The notes under the pieces: model-generated | Database searches by the model: none | What the model was told of the DNA's origin: nothing | Seen by the model: only the letters and a program-made list of their open reading frames with translations | Made by a program: the position numbers and the translations under genes | Part shown: positions 52,804 through 62,464 of the stretch, piece after piece | How the letters are laid out: each line of letters starts with the position of its first letter | Numbering within the stretch: the stretch's first letter is position 1 | Assembly: GCF_028553765.1 (NCBI RefSeq) | Contig: NZ_CP067134.1 | Coordinates: 2,771,001 to 2,835,000 of the forward strand | Direction: 5' to 3' | Source: Paracoccus stylophorae | GTDB lineage: Bacteria; Pseudomonadota; Alphaproteobacteria; Rhodobacterales; Rhodobacteraceae | Length of the DNA stretch: 64,000 nt

Positions 52804-55017
52804 ATGACCGTTCCGGCCAGCGCGTTGTCGGGTCAGATCGTCGCCGCCACGGCGGTGTCCGTGCCCGCGGCGGTGTCGAGGTCCGCTCCGTCCCCGGCAC
52901 GCGCCTCGCGGCACGCGACACGTCGCCCGCCCCGCCCGGCCGCCGCAGGTCGGGCGGGGCTGTTTGCCTGGGTGCCGGTCTGTCTGGCGGTGGGCATCAC
53001 CGCATGGTTCGCCTGGCCGACGCCGCCGACCCTGTGGCAGACGCTGGCGGCGGCGGCCGTCGCGCTTGCATCGCTGGCGGGCGCGCGCGCGGCGCAACCG
53101 CTGGCGCAGCGCGGGCATCTGGGCTGGGCTGTCGCCGATACGCTGCGCCTGACCGGGATCGCCGTGGCGCTGATCGTGGCGGGTGCCGGGCTGGCCGGGC
53201 TGCGATCGGTGCAGGTCGCGGCGCCGGTGCTGGAATGGCGCTACTATGGCCCGGTCGAGGGGCGGCTGGTCGCCATCGACCGCTCGGCCCGCGACCGCAT
53301 CCGCCTGACGCTGGACCGGGTCACGCTGCGCGATGTCGCCCCCGACCGCACGCCGGCCCGCGTCCGGCTGTCGCTGATGGACGCGGCCACGGAACCGCTG
53401 CCCGCGCTTGGCCAGCGCATCATGCTGACCGGCCATCTGGGACCGCCCCCTGGCCCCGCCGCGCCGGGCAGTTTCGATTTCCGCCAGCATGCGCGGTTCG
53501 AACGGCTTGGCGCGGTCGGCTACAGCCGCACGCCGGTCATGGCGGTCGGCCCGCCGCAGGGCGGGATTTGGAACATGCACCGCGCCCGGATGGCGATCAG
53601 CGCCGCGATCCAGTCGCGCATCGGCGGGCAGTCGGGCGCGGTTGCGGCCGCGCTGATGACCGGCGACCGTTCCGGGATCGAGGAGGCGACGAACGACCTG
53701 ATGCGCGCCTCGAATCTCTATCACATCATCTCGATCTCGGGCCTGCACATGAGCATGCTGGCCGGCTTCGTCTATGCCGCCCTGCGATGGGCACTGGTGC
53801 TGGCGCAGGGGCTGGGCGCGCCGCTGCCGCAGGCGGTTCACAAGCTGGCGGCGCTTGGCGCGCTGGCCGCCTCGGCCGGGTATCTGTGGCTGTCGGGCGG
53901 GGGCGTGGCGACCGAACGGGCCTTCGTGATGGTCGCGGTGATGCTGTGTGCGATCCTGGCGGACCGGCGCGCGATCTCGTTGCGAACGGTGGCGCTGGCG
54001 GCGACGATCATCCTGATTTACAGCCCCGAGGCGCTGACTTCGCCCGGCTTCCAGATGAGCTTTGCGGCCACCGTGGCGCTGATCCTGGTCTATGACCCGT
54101 GGTCGCGGCTTTCCCCGCATGTGCCCGCCTGGCTGCGCCCCGTGCTGATCCTGCTGATCTCGTCCTTCGTGGCGGCGATGGTGACGGCACCGATTGCCGC
54201 CGCGCATTTCAACCGGATGTCGCAATACGGGCTGCTGGCCAATCTGCTGGCGGTGCCGGTGATGGGCACCCTGGTGATGCCGGCCGGCGTGGTCGGCGCG
54301 CTGCTGGCGCCCGTGGGGCTGGCGGGGCCGGCGCTGTGGATCATGGGGGTGGGCACCGCCTGGATGCTGGCGGTGGCGCGGTTCGTCGCGGGGCTGGACG
54401 GTGCTGTCACGGCGATCACGCTGCCGCCGGCCGCGGTGATCCCGCTGATGGGGTTCGGGGCGGTGCTGGGCGTGCTGTGCTGGCGCAGGGGGCTGGGGGC
54501 GCGCGGAACCGCCGCGCCCGCCCTGGGTTTCGCGGCCGGGCTGACGATGCTGGCGGCGGCGCTTGCGCTGTGGGTGACGACAAGCCGTCCGCTGATCCTG
54601 ATCGCATCCGAGGGCGAGGCGGTCGGCCTGATGACGCCGCAGGGCCGCGCGATCTCGAAACCATCGGGGGGCGCCTTTTCGGTCAGCACCTGGCTGCTGG
54701 AGGACGGCGACACCGCCACGCAATCCGGCGCGGCCGCGCGTCCGGGCTGGACCGGGGACCGCCGCGACCGCCGCGCCGCGCTGCCGCACGGTTGGACGAT
54801 CCTGCATTTTACCGGCAAGGGATCGGGCGCGCGCGCCGCCGCCCTCTGCCAACCGCGCCATATCGTCGTTGCGACCGAAAAGGTGCCGCGCCCCGCCACC
54901 GGCGATGCGCCCTGTCTTCTGCTCGATCCGCCCTTACTGCGCGCAACAGGCGCGCTGGCCATCGACTTCAGCAACACGCGGCCCGACATCACCGCCTCGC
55001 GCCGGGCGGCGGAATGA
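52804..55017 (+). CDS. comEC: ComEC/Rec2-type DNA uptake membrane protein
   Basis: The 737-residue protein has an N-terminal DUF4131-like region, then the ComEC core with YHIISISGLHMSMLAGF, about ten membrane segments, and a C-terminal soluble part lacking an obvious metallo-beta-lactamase HxHxDH motif. ComEC forms the inner-membrane channel for single-stranded DNA in natural transformation. The first ~45 residues are Ala/Ser/Arg-rich and probably not conserved. GGAAAGGACA precedes the ATG. In several Rhodobacterales I recall lexA following comEC; here repeat R5 and an aminotransferase follow instead. Confidence 0.87.
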   Translation: MTVPASALSGQIVAATAVSVPAAVSRSAPSPARASRHATRRPPRPAAAGRAGLFAWVPVCLAVGITAWFAWPTPPTLWQTLAAAAVALASLAGARAAQPLAQRGHLGWAVADTLRLTGIAVALIVAGAGLAGLRSVQVAAPVLEWRYYGPVEGRLVAIDRSARDRIRLTLDRVTLRDVAPDRTPARVRLSLMDAATEPLPALGQRIMLTGHLGPPPGPAAPGSFDFRQHARFERLGAVGYSRTPVMAVGPPQGGIWNMHRARMAISAAIQSRIGGQSGAVAAALMTGDRSGIEEATNDLMRASNLYHIISISGLHMSMLAGFVYAALRWALVLAQGLGAPLPQAVHKLAALGALAASAGYLWLSGGGVATERAFVMVAVMLCAILADRRAISLRTVALAATIILIYSPEALTSPGFQMSFAATVALILVYDPWSRLSPHVPAWLRPVLILLISSFVAAMVTAPIAAAHFNRMSQYGLLANLLAVPVMGTLVMPAGVVGALLAPVGLAGPALWIMGVGTAWMLAVARFVAGLDGAVTAITLPPAAVIPLMGFGAVLGVLCWRRGLGARGTAAPALGFAAGLTMLAAALALWVTTSRPLILIASEGEAVGLMTPQGRAISKPSGGAFSVSTWLLEDGDTATQSGAAARPGWTGDRRDRRAALPHGWTILHFTGKGSGARAAALCQPRHIVVATEKVPRPATGDAPCLLLDPPLLRATGALAIDFSNTRPDITASRRAAE

Positions 55018-55042
55018 CGCCCGCGCCGCGGCGCGCATCCGG

Positions 55043-55107
55043 CCCTCGCCCTCTTTCCAAATACCTCGGGGTGAATTGGCCGCAGGCCAAGAGGGGCAGC
55101 GCCCCTT
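55043..55107 (-). repeat. Dispersed hairpin repeat, copy R5
   Basis: Read on the minus strand: hairpin GGGGCGCTGCCCC, palindrome TTGGCCTGCGGCCAA, then CCCCGAGGTATTTGGAAAGA and GGGCGAGGG. It begins 13 bases after the aminotransferase stop in the same orientation. Modules 2 and 3 are almost the same as in R4. Confidence 0.78.
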
Positions 55108-55120
55108 GACCCGGCCTGCC

Positions 55121-56491
55121 TCAGGCGACCTCGGCGAAGACCTGCTTCAGCGCCTTTTCAAGTTTGTCGAACATCTCATCCATCTGCTCTTCCGTCAGGA
55201 TGAAGGGCGGGCACAGCACGATGGATTGCCCGAGGGGCCGGCAGATCAGGCCCAGATCGGTGCAGGTATTCGCGATCCGTTCGCTGACCGACAGATCGGC
55301 GTCGAAGGGGGTCTTTGTGGCCTTGTCCCGCACCGCCTCCAGCGCCCACATGAAGCCGATGCCGCGCAGCTCGCCGATATGGTCGCTGCGGTCCATGATG
55401 GCGCGCAGCCCGGCCTCCATCCGCGGCGCCAGCCGCCGGACATTCTCGGCCAGACCCTCGTTCATCACCACGTCGATGGCCTTCAGCGCAATGGCCGACC
55501 CGACCGGATGCCCCGAGGCGGTGAAGCCGTGCGGAAATTCATCGATCTTCTCGACGGCGGCCTGCAACCGGTCCGACAGGTCCGGTCCCAGAATCACCGC
55601 CCCCATCGGGAACAGTCCGGCGGTCAGGTTCTTGGAGCTGATGATGGCATCGGGCATGAAATCATAGGTCTGGCAACCCCAGGTGTTGCCGGTGCGCCCG
55701 AACCCGCAGATCACCTCGTCCGAGATCATCGGGATGTTGTGCTTGCGCAGGATCGGCAGAATCGCCTGGAAATAGCCCTTAGATGGCGGAATCACCCCGC
55801 CCGCGCCCATCACCGGCTCGGCCACGAAGCCTGCGATCGTGTCGGCGCCCTCGCGTTCGATCGTGTCCTCAAGCTCGCGCGCCATGCGGGCGGTGAATTC
55901 CGTCTCGCTCTCGCCCTCGCGGCCCTCGCGCCAGTAATGCGGGCAGGTCAGGTGGATGAATCCGTCCAGCGGCAGGCCGAACACCTCGTTATAGGGTTTG
56001 CCGGTCATGCTGGCCGCGACGATGGTGACGCCGTGATAGGCGTTGACGCGGGTCAGGATCTTGCGGCGCTGCGGGTTGCCTTCGCTGGCGTGCAGGAACC
56101 ACAGCATCTTGACCATGGTGTCGTTCGCCTCGGAGCCCGAATTGGTATAAAACACCTTGCCGCGCGAAAACGGCGACACCTCGACCAGCTTTTCCGACAG
56201 CATCACGGTCTGGTCGGACATGCGCCCGAAAAACGCGTGATAGCCCGGAAACCGGTCGTATTGCGCCTTCGCCGCGTCGGCCAGGCCCTTGTGATCGAAG
56301 CCCGCGACCATGTTCCACAACCCGGAATTGGCGTCCAGATAGCGCCGGCCGTTCACATCGACGACATAGGGCCCCTCGCCATGGGTCAGAACCACAGCCC
56401 CGCGCTTGTGCACGCTTGGCAGGTCGGTAAAACCATACAGCGAATATTCGTCGGCGCGGGCTTCCCAGCTTTGCGGTTTGTTCATCGTCAT
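55121..56491 (-). CDS. Class III omega-amino acid/amine:pyruvate aminotransferase
   Basis: The 456-residue PLP enzyme has NSGSEANDTMVKMLWFLH (phosphate cup), NAYHGVTIVAASMTG, PMISDEVICGFGRTGNTWG (aspartate contacting the PLP nitrogen) and the Schiff-base lysine Lys287 in IISSKNLTAG. From memory the whole protein is close to the Paracoccus denitrificans omega-transaminase, whose lysine is Lys285 counted from the second Met (here residue 3, MNKPQSWEAR). That enzyme transfers amino groups from amines or omega-amino acids to pyruvate. The in vivo substrate is not known. It is a single leftward gene followed by repeat R5. Confidence 0.92.
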   Translation of the reverse strand: MTMNKPQSWEARADEYSLYGFTDLPSVHKRGAVVLTHGEGPYVVDVNGRRYLDANSGLWNMVAGFDHKGLADAAKAQYDRFPGYHAFFGRMSDQTVMLSEKLVEVSPFSRGKVFYTNSGSEANDTMVKMLWFLHASEGNPQRRKILTRVNAYHGVTIVAASMTGKPYNEVFGLPLDGFIHLTCPHYWREGREGESETEFTARMARELEDTIEREGADTIAGFVAEPVMGAGGVIPPSKGYFQAILPILRKHNIPMISDEVICGFGRTGNTWGCQTYDFMPDAIISSKNLTAGLFPMGAVILGPDLSDRLQAAVEKIDEFPHGFTASGHPVGSAIALKAIDVVMNEGLAENVRRLAPRMEAGLRAIMDRSDHIGELRGIGFMWALEAVRDKATKTPFDADLSVSERIANTCTDLGLICRPLGQSIVLCPPFILTEEQMDEMFDKLEKALKQVFAEVA

Positions 56492-56676
56492 GCCTCCGTG
56501 GACGGATCTGACGGCAAGCTAGCCGCGCGGCGAAACGCGTTCAATGGGTGGCGGTCGCGCTTTGGCAGAATGCCGGGGCAGCGTCCGGTTTTCCGGTCGG
56601 AACGGCGGATGGATCAGACGAACTGCCGATTGCGGGCGCCCGGACCCCGGCCCTAATGTGGCGGCGGAGGAACCCC

Positions 56677-57132
56677 ATGCGCCACGCCATCGCCGCCGTG
56701 CTGATCGCGATCCTGCCGGCCTGCGCCGCAGCGCAGCAGACGGCGATCCTGCCGGTCAAGCTGCTGGACACCTCGCACGAGGTTCGCGACCAGCAGACGG
56801 ACCACGACCGGCGGCTTGCGCTGCTGGCCGACACCATCGCGGCCGAGGCGGGCGAGGCGTCGATCATCGACCGGGACCGGCTGGCCTCCTGCACGCCCGA
56901 GACGACCGAATGTCTGCTGGCGCTGGCCCGTGACGACGGCGCCGAGCGCGCCCTGTTCATCGTGGCGCAGAAAACCAGCACGCTGATCCTGCAACTGTTC
57001 GCCAATCTGGTCGATACCGGCAGCGGCGAATTGATCGTCAGCCGCAACCTGACCTTTCGCGGCGATACAGACGACTCCTGGCGCCGCGCCGGCCGGTTCC
57101 TGGCGCGTCAGATGGACGCGGCGGCGGAGTAG
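56677..57132 (+). CDS. Secreted DUF2380/DUF3280-like protein
   Basis: The 151-residue protein has a signal peptide ([20 protein letters not shown], cleavage near residue 20) and a segment [13 protein letters not shown] followed by [17 protein letters not shown] that resembles the DUF2380/DUF3280 family sometimes found near periplasmic quinoprotein dehydrogenases. A pair of cysteines (CTPETTEC) may form a disulfide. GGCGGAGG lies 6 bases upstream of the ATG at 56677. No dehydrogenase is nearby, and the function is unknown. Confidence 0.65.
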   Translation: MRHAIAAVLIAILPACAAAQQTAILPVKLLDTSHEVRDQQTDHDRRLALLADTIAAEAGEASIIDRDRLASCTPETTECLLALARDDGAERALFIVAQKTSTLILQLFANLVDTGSGELIVSRNLTFRGDTDDSWRRAGRFLARQMDAAAE

Positions 57133-57205
57133 AGCGCCCCCCTGCCCGGCTTTCCAAAAGCGGCGCATTGCTGTATCAGCACGGGGATTCCAAGGACAGC
57201 ACAAC

Positions 57206-58540
57206 ATGACCGACGACGCCAGCGCCCCCGCGGCCAAGAAGCTTTTCATCAAGACCTATGGCTGCCAGATGAACGTCTATGACAGCCAGCGCATGGCCGA
57301 GGCCATGGGCGCGGAGGGCTATGTGCTGACCGAGGATCAGGCGCAGGCCGACATGGTGCTGCTGAACACCTGCCATATCCGCGAAAAGGCGGCCGAAAAG
57401 CTGTATTCCGATCTGGGCCGGCTGAAGCCGCTGAAGGCCGGAAAGCCCGATCTGAAGATCGGCGTGGCCGGGTGCGTGGCACAGGCCGAGGGCGAGGAGA
57501 TCATCCGCCGGATGCCGCTGGTCGATCTGGTCGTCGGTCCCCAGACCTATCACCGTCTGCCGGCGATGGTGCGGGGCGAGGCGCCGCGGATCGTCACCGA
57601 CTTTCCGCAAGAGGACAAGTTCGACCATCTGCCCGCACCGCGCGCGACCCGCCGCGCGCCGGCGGCCTTCCTGACCGTGCAGGAAGGCTGCGACAAGTTC
57701 TGCGCCTTCTGCGTCGTGCCCTATACCCGCGGTGCCGAGGTCAGCCGGCCGGTCGAACGCATCCTGCGCGAGGCGCGCGATCTGGTCGCCCGCGGCGTGC
57801 GGGAAATCACGCTTCTGGGTCAGAACGTCAATGGCTGGCACGGCGCGGGCGCGGACGGGCGGGAATGGCGGTTCGGGCGGCTGATCCGCGCGCTGGCCGA
57901 TATCGACGGTCTGGCCCGCATCCGCTATACGACCAGCCATCCCAACGACATGGAAGACGACCTGATCCAGGCGCATCGCGATGTGCCGCAGCTGATGCCC
58001 TATCTGCATCTGCCGGTGCAATCGGGCAGCGACCGGATCCTGAAGGCCATGAACCGCAAGCACACGGCCGACCAGTATCTGCGCCTGATCGACCGCATCC
58101 GCGAGGCCCGGCCCGACATCATGCTGACCAGCGATTTCATCGTGGGCTTTCCGGGCGAGACCGACCGGGACCACGAAGACACGCTGCGCCTGATCGAACG
58201 GGTGGGCTTTGGCAGCGCGTTCAGCTTTCGCTATTCGCCGCGTCCGGGCACGCCGGCCTATGAACGCCCCGAGATCGAGGCCGCCGTGGCCGATGCCCGC
58301 CTGCAGGAATTGCAGGCGCTGCTGACCCGCCAGCAAAAGGCGGCGCAGGAAAGCATGATCGGACGCACGCTGAAGGTGCTGTTCGAAAAGCCCGGCCGCA
58401 TCGACGGCCAGATGGTCGGCAAATCCGATTATCTTCATTCGGTCTTTGCCGAGGCGCCGCAGGCCCGGATCGGCGATCTGCTGTCGGTGCGGATCGTGGA
58501 AAGCGCGCCCAATTCCCTGCGCGGCGAACTGGCGGCCTGA
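57206..58540 (+). CDS. miaB: tRNA-2-methylthio-N6-isopentenyladenosine synthase MiaB
   Basis: The 444-residue radical SAM methylthiotransferase has three N-terminal cluster cysteines ([24 protein letters not shown]), the radical SAM motif [17 protein letters not shown] (CxxxCxxC), and a C-terminal TRAM domain. It adds the 2-methylthio group to A37 of tRNAs reading U-starting codons. It lies 73 bases after the DUF2380-like gene and is convergent with ccoP. Confidence 0.96.
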   Translation: MTDDASAPAAKKLFIKTYGCQMNVYDSQRMAEAMGAEGYVLTEDQAQADMVLLNTCHIREKAAEKLYSDLGRLKPLKAGKPDLKIGVAGCVAQAEGEEIIRRMPLVDLVVGPQTYHRLPAMVRGEAPRIVTDFPQEDKFDHLPAPRATRRAPAAFLTVQEGCDKFCAFCVVPYTRGAEVSRPVERILREARDLVARGVREITLLGQNVNGWHGAGADGREWRFGRLIRALADIDGLARIRYTTSHPNDMEDDLIQAHRDVPQLMPYLHLPVQSGSDRILKAMNRKHTADQYLRLIDRIREARPDIMLTSDFIVGFPGETDRDHEDTLRLIERVGFGSAFSFRYSPRPGTPAYERPEIEAAVADARLQELQALLTRQQKAAQESMIGRTLKVLFEKPGRIDGQMVGKSDYLHSVFAEAPQARIGDLLSVRIVESAPNSLRGELAA

Positions 58541-58611
58541 ACGCCGCCCCGCGCGGGCACGGTCATCGCCGGTGCCGGGCGGGAACCGCCGCCGCGCCCG
58601 GGGATTGATGT

Positions 58612-58656
58612 TGCGGTCGCCCTCAGGAACGCGCGAACAGGACGAGGGCGACCGCA
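58612..58656. terminator. Long hairpin between miaB and ccoP
   Basis: A perfect 13-base inverted repeat (58612-58624 with 58644-58656) encloses a 19-base loop, in the gap between the convergent miaB and ccoP genes. TT/TTC on both sides gives weak U tracts, consistent with a bidirectional terminator. Confidence 0.6.
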
Positions 58657-58698
58657 TTCACGCCGTTTGGGCAGCGTGAACCGGGAAATCCGGGCGGG

Positions 58699-59721
58699 CT
58701 ATTCGCCGCCGCCCAGACTGTGGACATAGGTTGCGACAGCGCGGATGTCGGCCTCGCTGAGGCGGTTGGACCAGGCGGGCATCACCCCGAACGGACCTTC
58801 GCTGACGATGCGGGTGATCGTTTCGCGGTCGTCGCCGTAAAGCCAGACGGCATCGGCCAGGTTCGGCGCGCCCTGCGACTGATCGCCGGTGCCGTCCTCC
58901 ATGTGACAGACCGCGCAATTGTCCATAAACACCGATTCGCCCGCCTGGGCACTGGCGGCATCGTGCGGCAGGTCCGACAGCGACATCACGTAATCCACGA
59001 CCTGGTTGATCTGCGTCCGGTCCAGCAATTCGTCACGCCCGAAACGCGGCATCTCGGAATAGCGGGTGTCGGGGTCCTGCGGATCGCGGATGCCGTGCAG
59101 CAGGGTCAGATGGATATCCTCCAGCGTGCCGCCCCACAGCCAGTCGTTGTCCAGAAGGTTGGGATAGCCTCTGGCCCCGCCGGCGCCCGATCCGTGACAC
59201 TGCGCGCACCACGTGCGGAACACCGCCCCGCCCGCATTGGTGGCATAGTTCATCAGTTCGGGGTCATCGGGGATCTGGTCCAATTCGACCGAGGCCAGCC
59301 GCGTCTGCACCGCCGCATTGGCCTGATCGAACCGCTCGATCTCGGCGGCGACGCGGTCGCGGGTCGTCGTTCCCAGCAAACCCTGCGTCGCCTGGCTGAC
59401 CATCGGGATGGCCGGATAGGCGATCACGTATCCCACCGCCCAGATGATCGTCGCATAGAAGGTCCACAGCCACCAACGCGGCATCGGGTTGTCGTATTCG
59501 GTGATGCCGTCCCATTCGTGACCGGTCGAAGGCACCTCCTGCACCGTCTTGCCGCGCCGGCCCCGGCGCGCCGGCCGGTGTTTCGGCGCCTCGGGCTTGT
59601 CGGGGGCGTCGCGCGGCGGGATGTCGCCGGCGATCTTGGCCGCATGTTCGGCATCGGCCGCCTCGCGTTCCAGGCTGAGGCGGTTTTCTTCGCGATGCTT
59701 GTCGTCCTTGTCCTCGGCCAT
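58699..59721 (-). CDS. ccoP: cbb3 cytochrome oxidase diheme subunit CcoP
   Basis: The 340-residue protein has an acidic cytoplasmic N-terminus of about 75 residues, a membrane anchor ([20 protein letters not shown]) and two periplasmic c-type heme sites, Cys172-A-Q-Cys-His176 and Cys269-A-V-Cys-His273, with later methionines as axial ligands. It passes electrons to CcoO/CcoN in the high-affinity oxidase. The ATG at 59721 shares its A with the ccoQ stop (TGATG). The Lys/Arg/Pro-rich N-terminal part (about 40-65) is longer than in many relatives. Confidence 0.95.
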   Translation of the reverse strand: MAEDKDDKHREENRLSLEREAADAEHAAKIAGDIPPRDAPDKPEAPKHRPARRGRRGKTVQEVPSTGHEWDGITEYDNPMPRWWLWTFYATIIWAVGYVIAYPAIPMVSQATQGLLGTTTRDRVAAEIERFDQANAAVQTRLASVELDQIPDDPELMNYATNAGGAVFRTWCAQCHGSGAGGARGYPNLLDNDWLWGGTLEDIHLTLLHGIRDPQDPDTRYSEMPRFGRDELLDRTQINQVVDYVMSLSDLPHDAASAQAGESVFMDNCAVCHMEDGTGDQSQGAPNLADAVWLYGDDRETITRIVSEGPFGVMPAWSNRLSEADIRAVATYVHSLGGGE

Positions 59722-59909
59722 CACCGGCCCTCCTTGTCATCCGGGTCTTCCGGGCGGTCTTCATGTCGAAAGATGCTTGCGGCGGCATCGCGATGCTTGC
59801 GGCGCGCTCCGGGGCGGAACACGAACAGGACCACGCCGATGAAGAACACGAACAGGGCCAGCAGGACCCAACTGTCGGCCAGTTCGCGAAGGAAGCTGTA
59901 AACCTGCAT
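59721..59909 (-). CDS. ccoQ: cbb3 oxidase small subunit CcoQ
   Basis: The 62-residue protein has one membrane segment ([19 protein letters not shown]) and a charged cytoplasmic tail ([18 protein letters not shown]), as expected for CcoQ, which stabilises the oxidase. It lies 10 bases after ccoO and overlaps ccoP by one base. Confidence 0.92.
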   Translation of the reverse strand: MQVYSFLRELADSWVLLALFVFFIGVVLFVFRPGARRKHRDAAASIFRHEDRPEDPDDKEGR

Positions 59910-59919
59910 TCCGGTCTCC

Positions 59920-60645
59920 TCAGCGCGTGGGATCGGGCTGGAAGGTCGAGAAATCGACCATCGTGCCCAGCATCTGAAGATAGGCGATCAGGGCGTCCAT
60001 CTCGGTCAGTTGCGGTTGCAGGTCGAAATTGCGCTGCTGCGCGCCGGGATAGCGTTCCTCCATCCCCGACGCATCGGCATCGGGATTGGCCTGGGCGCGG
60101 AAATCCTCGACCGCGGCGGCGATCATCTCGTTGGAATAGGGCACGCCCACCATCGCGTCGGTTTCCAGACGCTGCACGATATGGTCGGCTTCGATGCGGC
60201 GATCCAGAAGAAAGCCGTATTTCGGCATGATCGATTCCGGCACCACCGATTGCGGATCGCGCAGGTGGTCGATGTGCCATTCGTCGGAATAGCGTCCGCC
60301 GACCCGCGCCAGATCGGGACCGGTGCGCTTGGACCCCCACTGGAACGGATGGTCATACATCGATTCCGCGGCCAGGCTGTAATGGCCGTAACGCTCGACC
60401 TCGTCGCGCATCGGGCGGATCATCTGGCTGTGGCAGACATAGCACCCCTCGCGCACATAGATGTCGCGCCCGGTCAGTTCCAACGGCGTATAGGGGCGCA
60501 CGCCCTCGACCTCTTCGATGGTGTTCTCGAGATAGAACAGGGGCGTGATCTGGACGATGCCGCCGATGGTCACCACCAGGAACGAAAAGATCAGCAGCAG
60601 CGACGCGTTCTTTTCAAGGATCTTGTGTTTTTCAAGAATTGCCAT
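59920..60645 (-). CDS. ccoO: cbb3 oxidase monoheme subunit CcoO
   Basis: The 241-residue protein has one N-terminal membrane segment ([20 protein letters not shown]) and a periplasmic cytochrome c domain with Cys68-Y-V-Cys71-His72 in [13 protein letters not shown]. It relays electrons from CcoP to CcoN. It starts 12 bases after ccoN. Confidence 0.96.
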   Translation of the reverse strand: MAILEKHKILEKNASLLLIFSFLVVTIGGIVQITPLFYLENTIEEVEGVRPYTPLELTGRDIYVREGCYVCHSQMIRPMRDEVERYGHYSLAAESMYDHPFQWGSKRTGPDLARVGGRYSDEWHIDHLRDPQSVVPESIMPKYGFLLDRRIEADHIVQRLETDAMVGVPYSNEMIAAAVEDFRAQANPDADASGMEERYPGAQQRNFDLQPQLTEMDALIAYLQMLGTMVDFSTFQPDPTR

Positions 60646-60657
60646 GGTCGAAGATCC

Positions 60658-62262
60658 TTACTGCGCCGGAACGGCGATGGCGGTGGGATGGGCCCGGGGC
60701 TGCCGGGCAACCGTCGCCCACAGGTTCCAGGCCATGATGATCCCGCCGGCCAGATACAGCACCCCGCCCAGGGCGCGGACGACATACATCGGGAACTTGG
60801 CGGCGACGGTGTCGGCGAAGGCGTTGACCAGGAAGCCCTGGCTGTCCACCTCGCGCCACATCAGGCCTTCCATGATGCCGGTGACCCACATCGAGGCGGC
60901 GTAAAGGACGATCCCGATGGTGGCGAGCCAGAAATGCCAGCTGACCAGGGACAGCGAATACAGCCGCTCGCGCCCCCACAGCCGCGGCACCAGATAGTAA
61001 AGTGCCCCGAAGGTGATCATCCCGTTCCAGCCAAGCGCGCCGGAATGGACGTGGCCGATAGTCCAGTCGGTGTAATGGGACAGGCTGTTGACGGCCTTGA
61101 TCGACATCATCGGCCCTTCAAAGGTCGCCATGCCGTAAAAGCCCACGGCGACGACCATCATGCGGATGATCGGATCGGTGCGCAGCTTGTCCCACGCCCC
61201 CGACAGCGTCATCAGACCGTTGATCATGCCCCCCCAGGACGGCATCCACAGCATGATCGAGAACACCATGCCCAGGGTCGCGGCCCATTCGGGCAGCGCG
61301 GTATAGTGCAGGTGGTGCGGTCCGGCCCAGATATAGAGAAAGATCAGCGCCCAGAAATGGATGATCGACAGCTTGTAGCTGTAGACCGGACGCTCGGCCT
61401 GTTTGGGGATGAAGTAATACATCATCCCCAGAAATCCGGCAGTCAGGAAAAAGCCCACGGCGTTGTGGCCATACCACCACTGCACCATCGCATCCTGCAC
61501 GCCCGAGAAAAGCTGCACCGACTTGCTGCCGAACAGGCTGACCGGAAGGGACAGGTTGTTGATCACGTGCAGCATCGCGATGGTCACGATGAAGGCCAGG
61601 TAGAACCAGTTCGCCACATAGATATGCGGCTCTTTCCGCATGACGATGGTGCCCAGGAACACGGCCAGATAGGTCAGCCAGACCGCCGTCAGCAGCCAGT
61701 CGGCCAGCCATTCCGGTTCGGCGTATTCCTTGGACTGGGTGGCGCCCAGGATATATCCGGTCGCCGCCAGCACGATGAACAGCTGGTATCCCCAGAACAC
61801 GAACCACGCCGCATTGCCGCCCCACAGCCGCGCGGCCGAGGTGCGCTGGACCACATAGAACGAGGTCGCAATCAGCGCGTTGCCGCCGAAGGCGAAGATC
61901 ACCGCGCTGGTATGCAGCGGACGCAGCTTGCCGAAATTCGTGTAACCCTGCGTCAGTTCGCTGAAGTTCAGCGCCGGAAAGGCAAGCTGAAAGGCAATGA
62001 CGACGCCGACCAGAAAGCCGATGACGGCCCAGAAGGTGGTGGCGATCACGCCCGCGCGGATCACGTCGTCCATGTATTCGTTCGGATCGGCCGCCACGAC
62101 CGGCTCGTCGATCCGGCGCAGCGTCCAGACGAACAGGCCCGCCGCCACCAGCATCAAGGTCAGCGCGTTGACCATATAGGCCGGGTCACGCGCCAGGTTG
62201 GCCCCGATCGCCGCCGCCAGCGCGACGGCCCCCAGCAAGATCAGCTTTACATAATTCCACAT
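60658..62262 (-). CDS. ccoN: cbb3 cytochrome oxidase catalytic subunit CcoN
   Basis: The 534-residue heme-copper oxidase subunit has about fourteen membrane segments. Histidine ligands are visible in [19 protein letters not shown] and later helices, in [20 protein letters not shown] and [14 protein letters not shown], matching CcoN. It reduces oxygen to water at low oxygen tension and pumps protons. It is the first gene of ccoNOQP. Two FNR boxes lie 109-145 bases upstream. The maturation genes ccoGHIS do not follow; miaB does. Confidence 0.97.
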   Translation of the reverse strand: MWNYVKLILLGAVALAAAIGANLARDPAYMVNALTLMLVAAGLFVWTLRRIDEPVVAADPNEYMDDVIRAGVIATTFWAVIGFLVGVVIAFQLAFPALNFSELTQGYTNFGKLRPLHTSAVIFAFGGNALIATSFYVVQRTSAARLWGGNAAWFVFWGYQLFIVLAATGYILGATQSKEYAEPEWLADWLLTAVWLTYLAVFLGTIVMRKEPHIYVANWFYLAFIVTIAMLHVINNLSLPVSLFGSKSVQLFSGVQDAMVQWWYGHNAVGFFLTAGFLGMMYYFIPKQAERPVYSYKLSIIHFWALIFLYIWAGPHHLHYTALPEWAATLGMVFSIMLWMPSWGGMINGLMTLSGAWDKLRTDPIIRMMVVAVGFYGMATFEGPMMSIKAVNSLSHYTDWTIGHVHSGALGWNGMITFGALYYLVPRLWGRERLYSLSLVSWHFWLATIGIVLYAASMWVTGIMEGLMWREVDSQGFLVNAFADTVAAKFPMYVVRALGGVLYLAGGIIMAWNLWATVARQPRAHPTAIAVPAQ

Positions 62263-62370
62263 GGTTTCACCGTGTCCCGTTCGCAGATGCCCATGCGGGT
62301 GCAGCCGGATCTGCGACCCAGGACATCTTCACTCGGGGACGGGCAATAGAGGCGCGGTCGCGGGAACACA

Positions 62371-62384
62371 TTGATCTGTATCAA
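62371..62384. promoter_or_regulatory. FNR box 1 (ccoN side)
   Basis: TTGATCTGTATCAA is a perfect TTGAT-N4-ATCAA FNR/ANR site. A start 41.5 bases from its centre toward ccoN would be near 62336, where TATTGC (62348-62343) stands at the -10 position. This is the class II activator arrangement. Confidence 0.85.
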
Positions 62385-62393
62385 ACTCGGCGT

Positions 62394-62407
62394 TTGATTC
62401 CGATCAA
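62394..62407. promoter_or_regulatory. FNR box 2 (universal stress protein side)
   Basis: TTGATTCCGATCAA is a second perfect FNR/ANR site, 23 bases centre-to-centre from the first. Relative to the rightward usp gene, a start 41.5 bases from its centre is near 62442, with GATGAT (62430-62435) as a reasonable -10. Confidence 0.85.
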
Positions 62408-62464
62408 GGTAAGGCGCGGCCATAGCGGCGATGATCGACCGATCTGCAGAGCAAGGAGGCTTCG

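Noticed and set aside
52741..54861. A 706-codon minus-strand frame opposite comEC
   Set aside because: Arg/Gln/His-rich shadow translation; comEC is recognisable on the plus strand.
58625..58643. GAAC-N4-GAAC in the hairpin loop as a LexA box
   Set aside because: The alphaproteobacterial SOS box is GTTC-N7-GTTC (or its complement); the spacing here is 4, and the neighbours are not repair genes.
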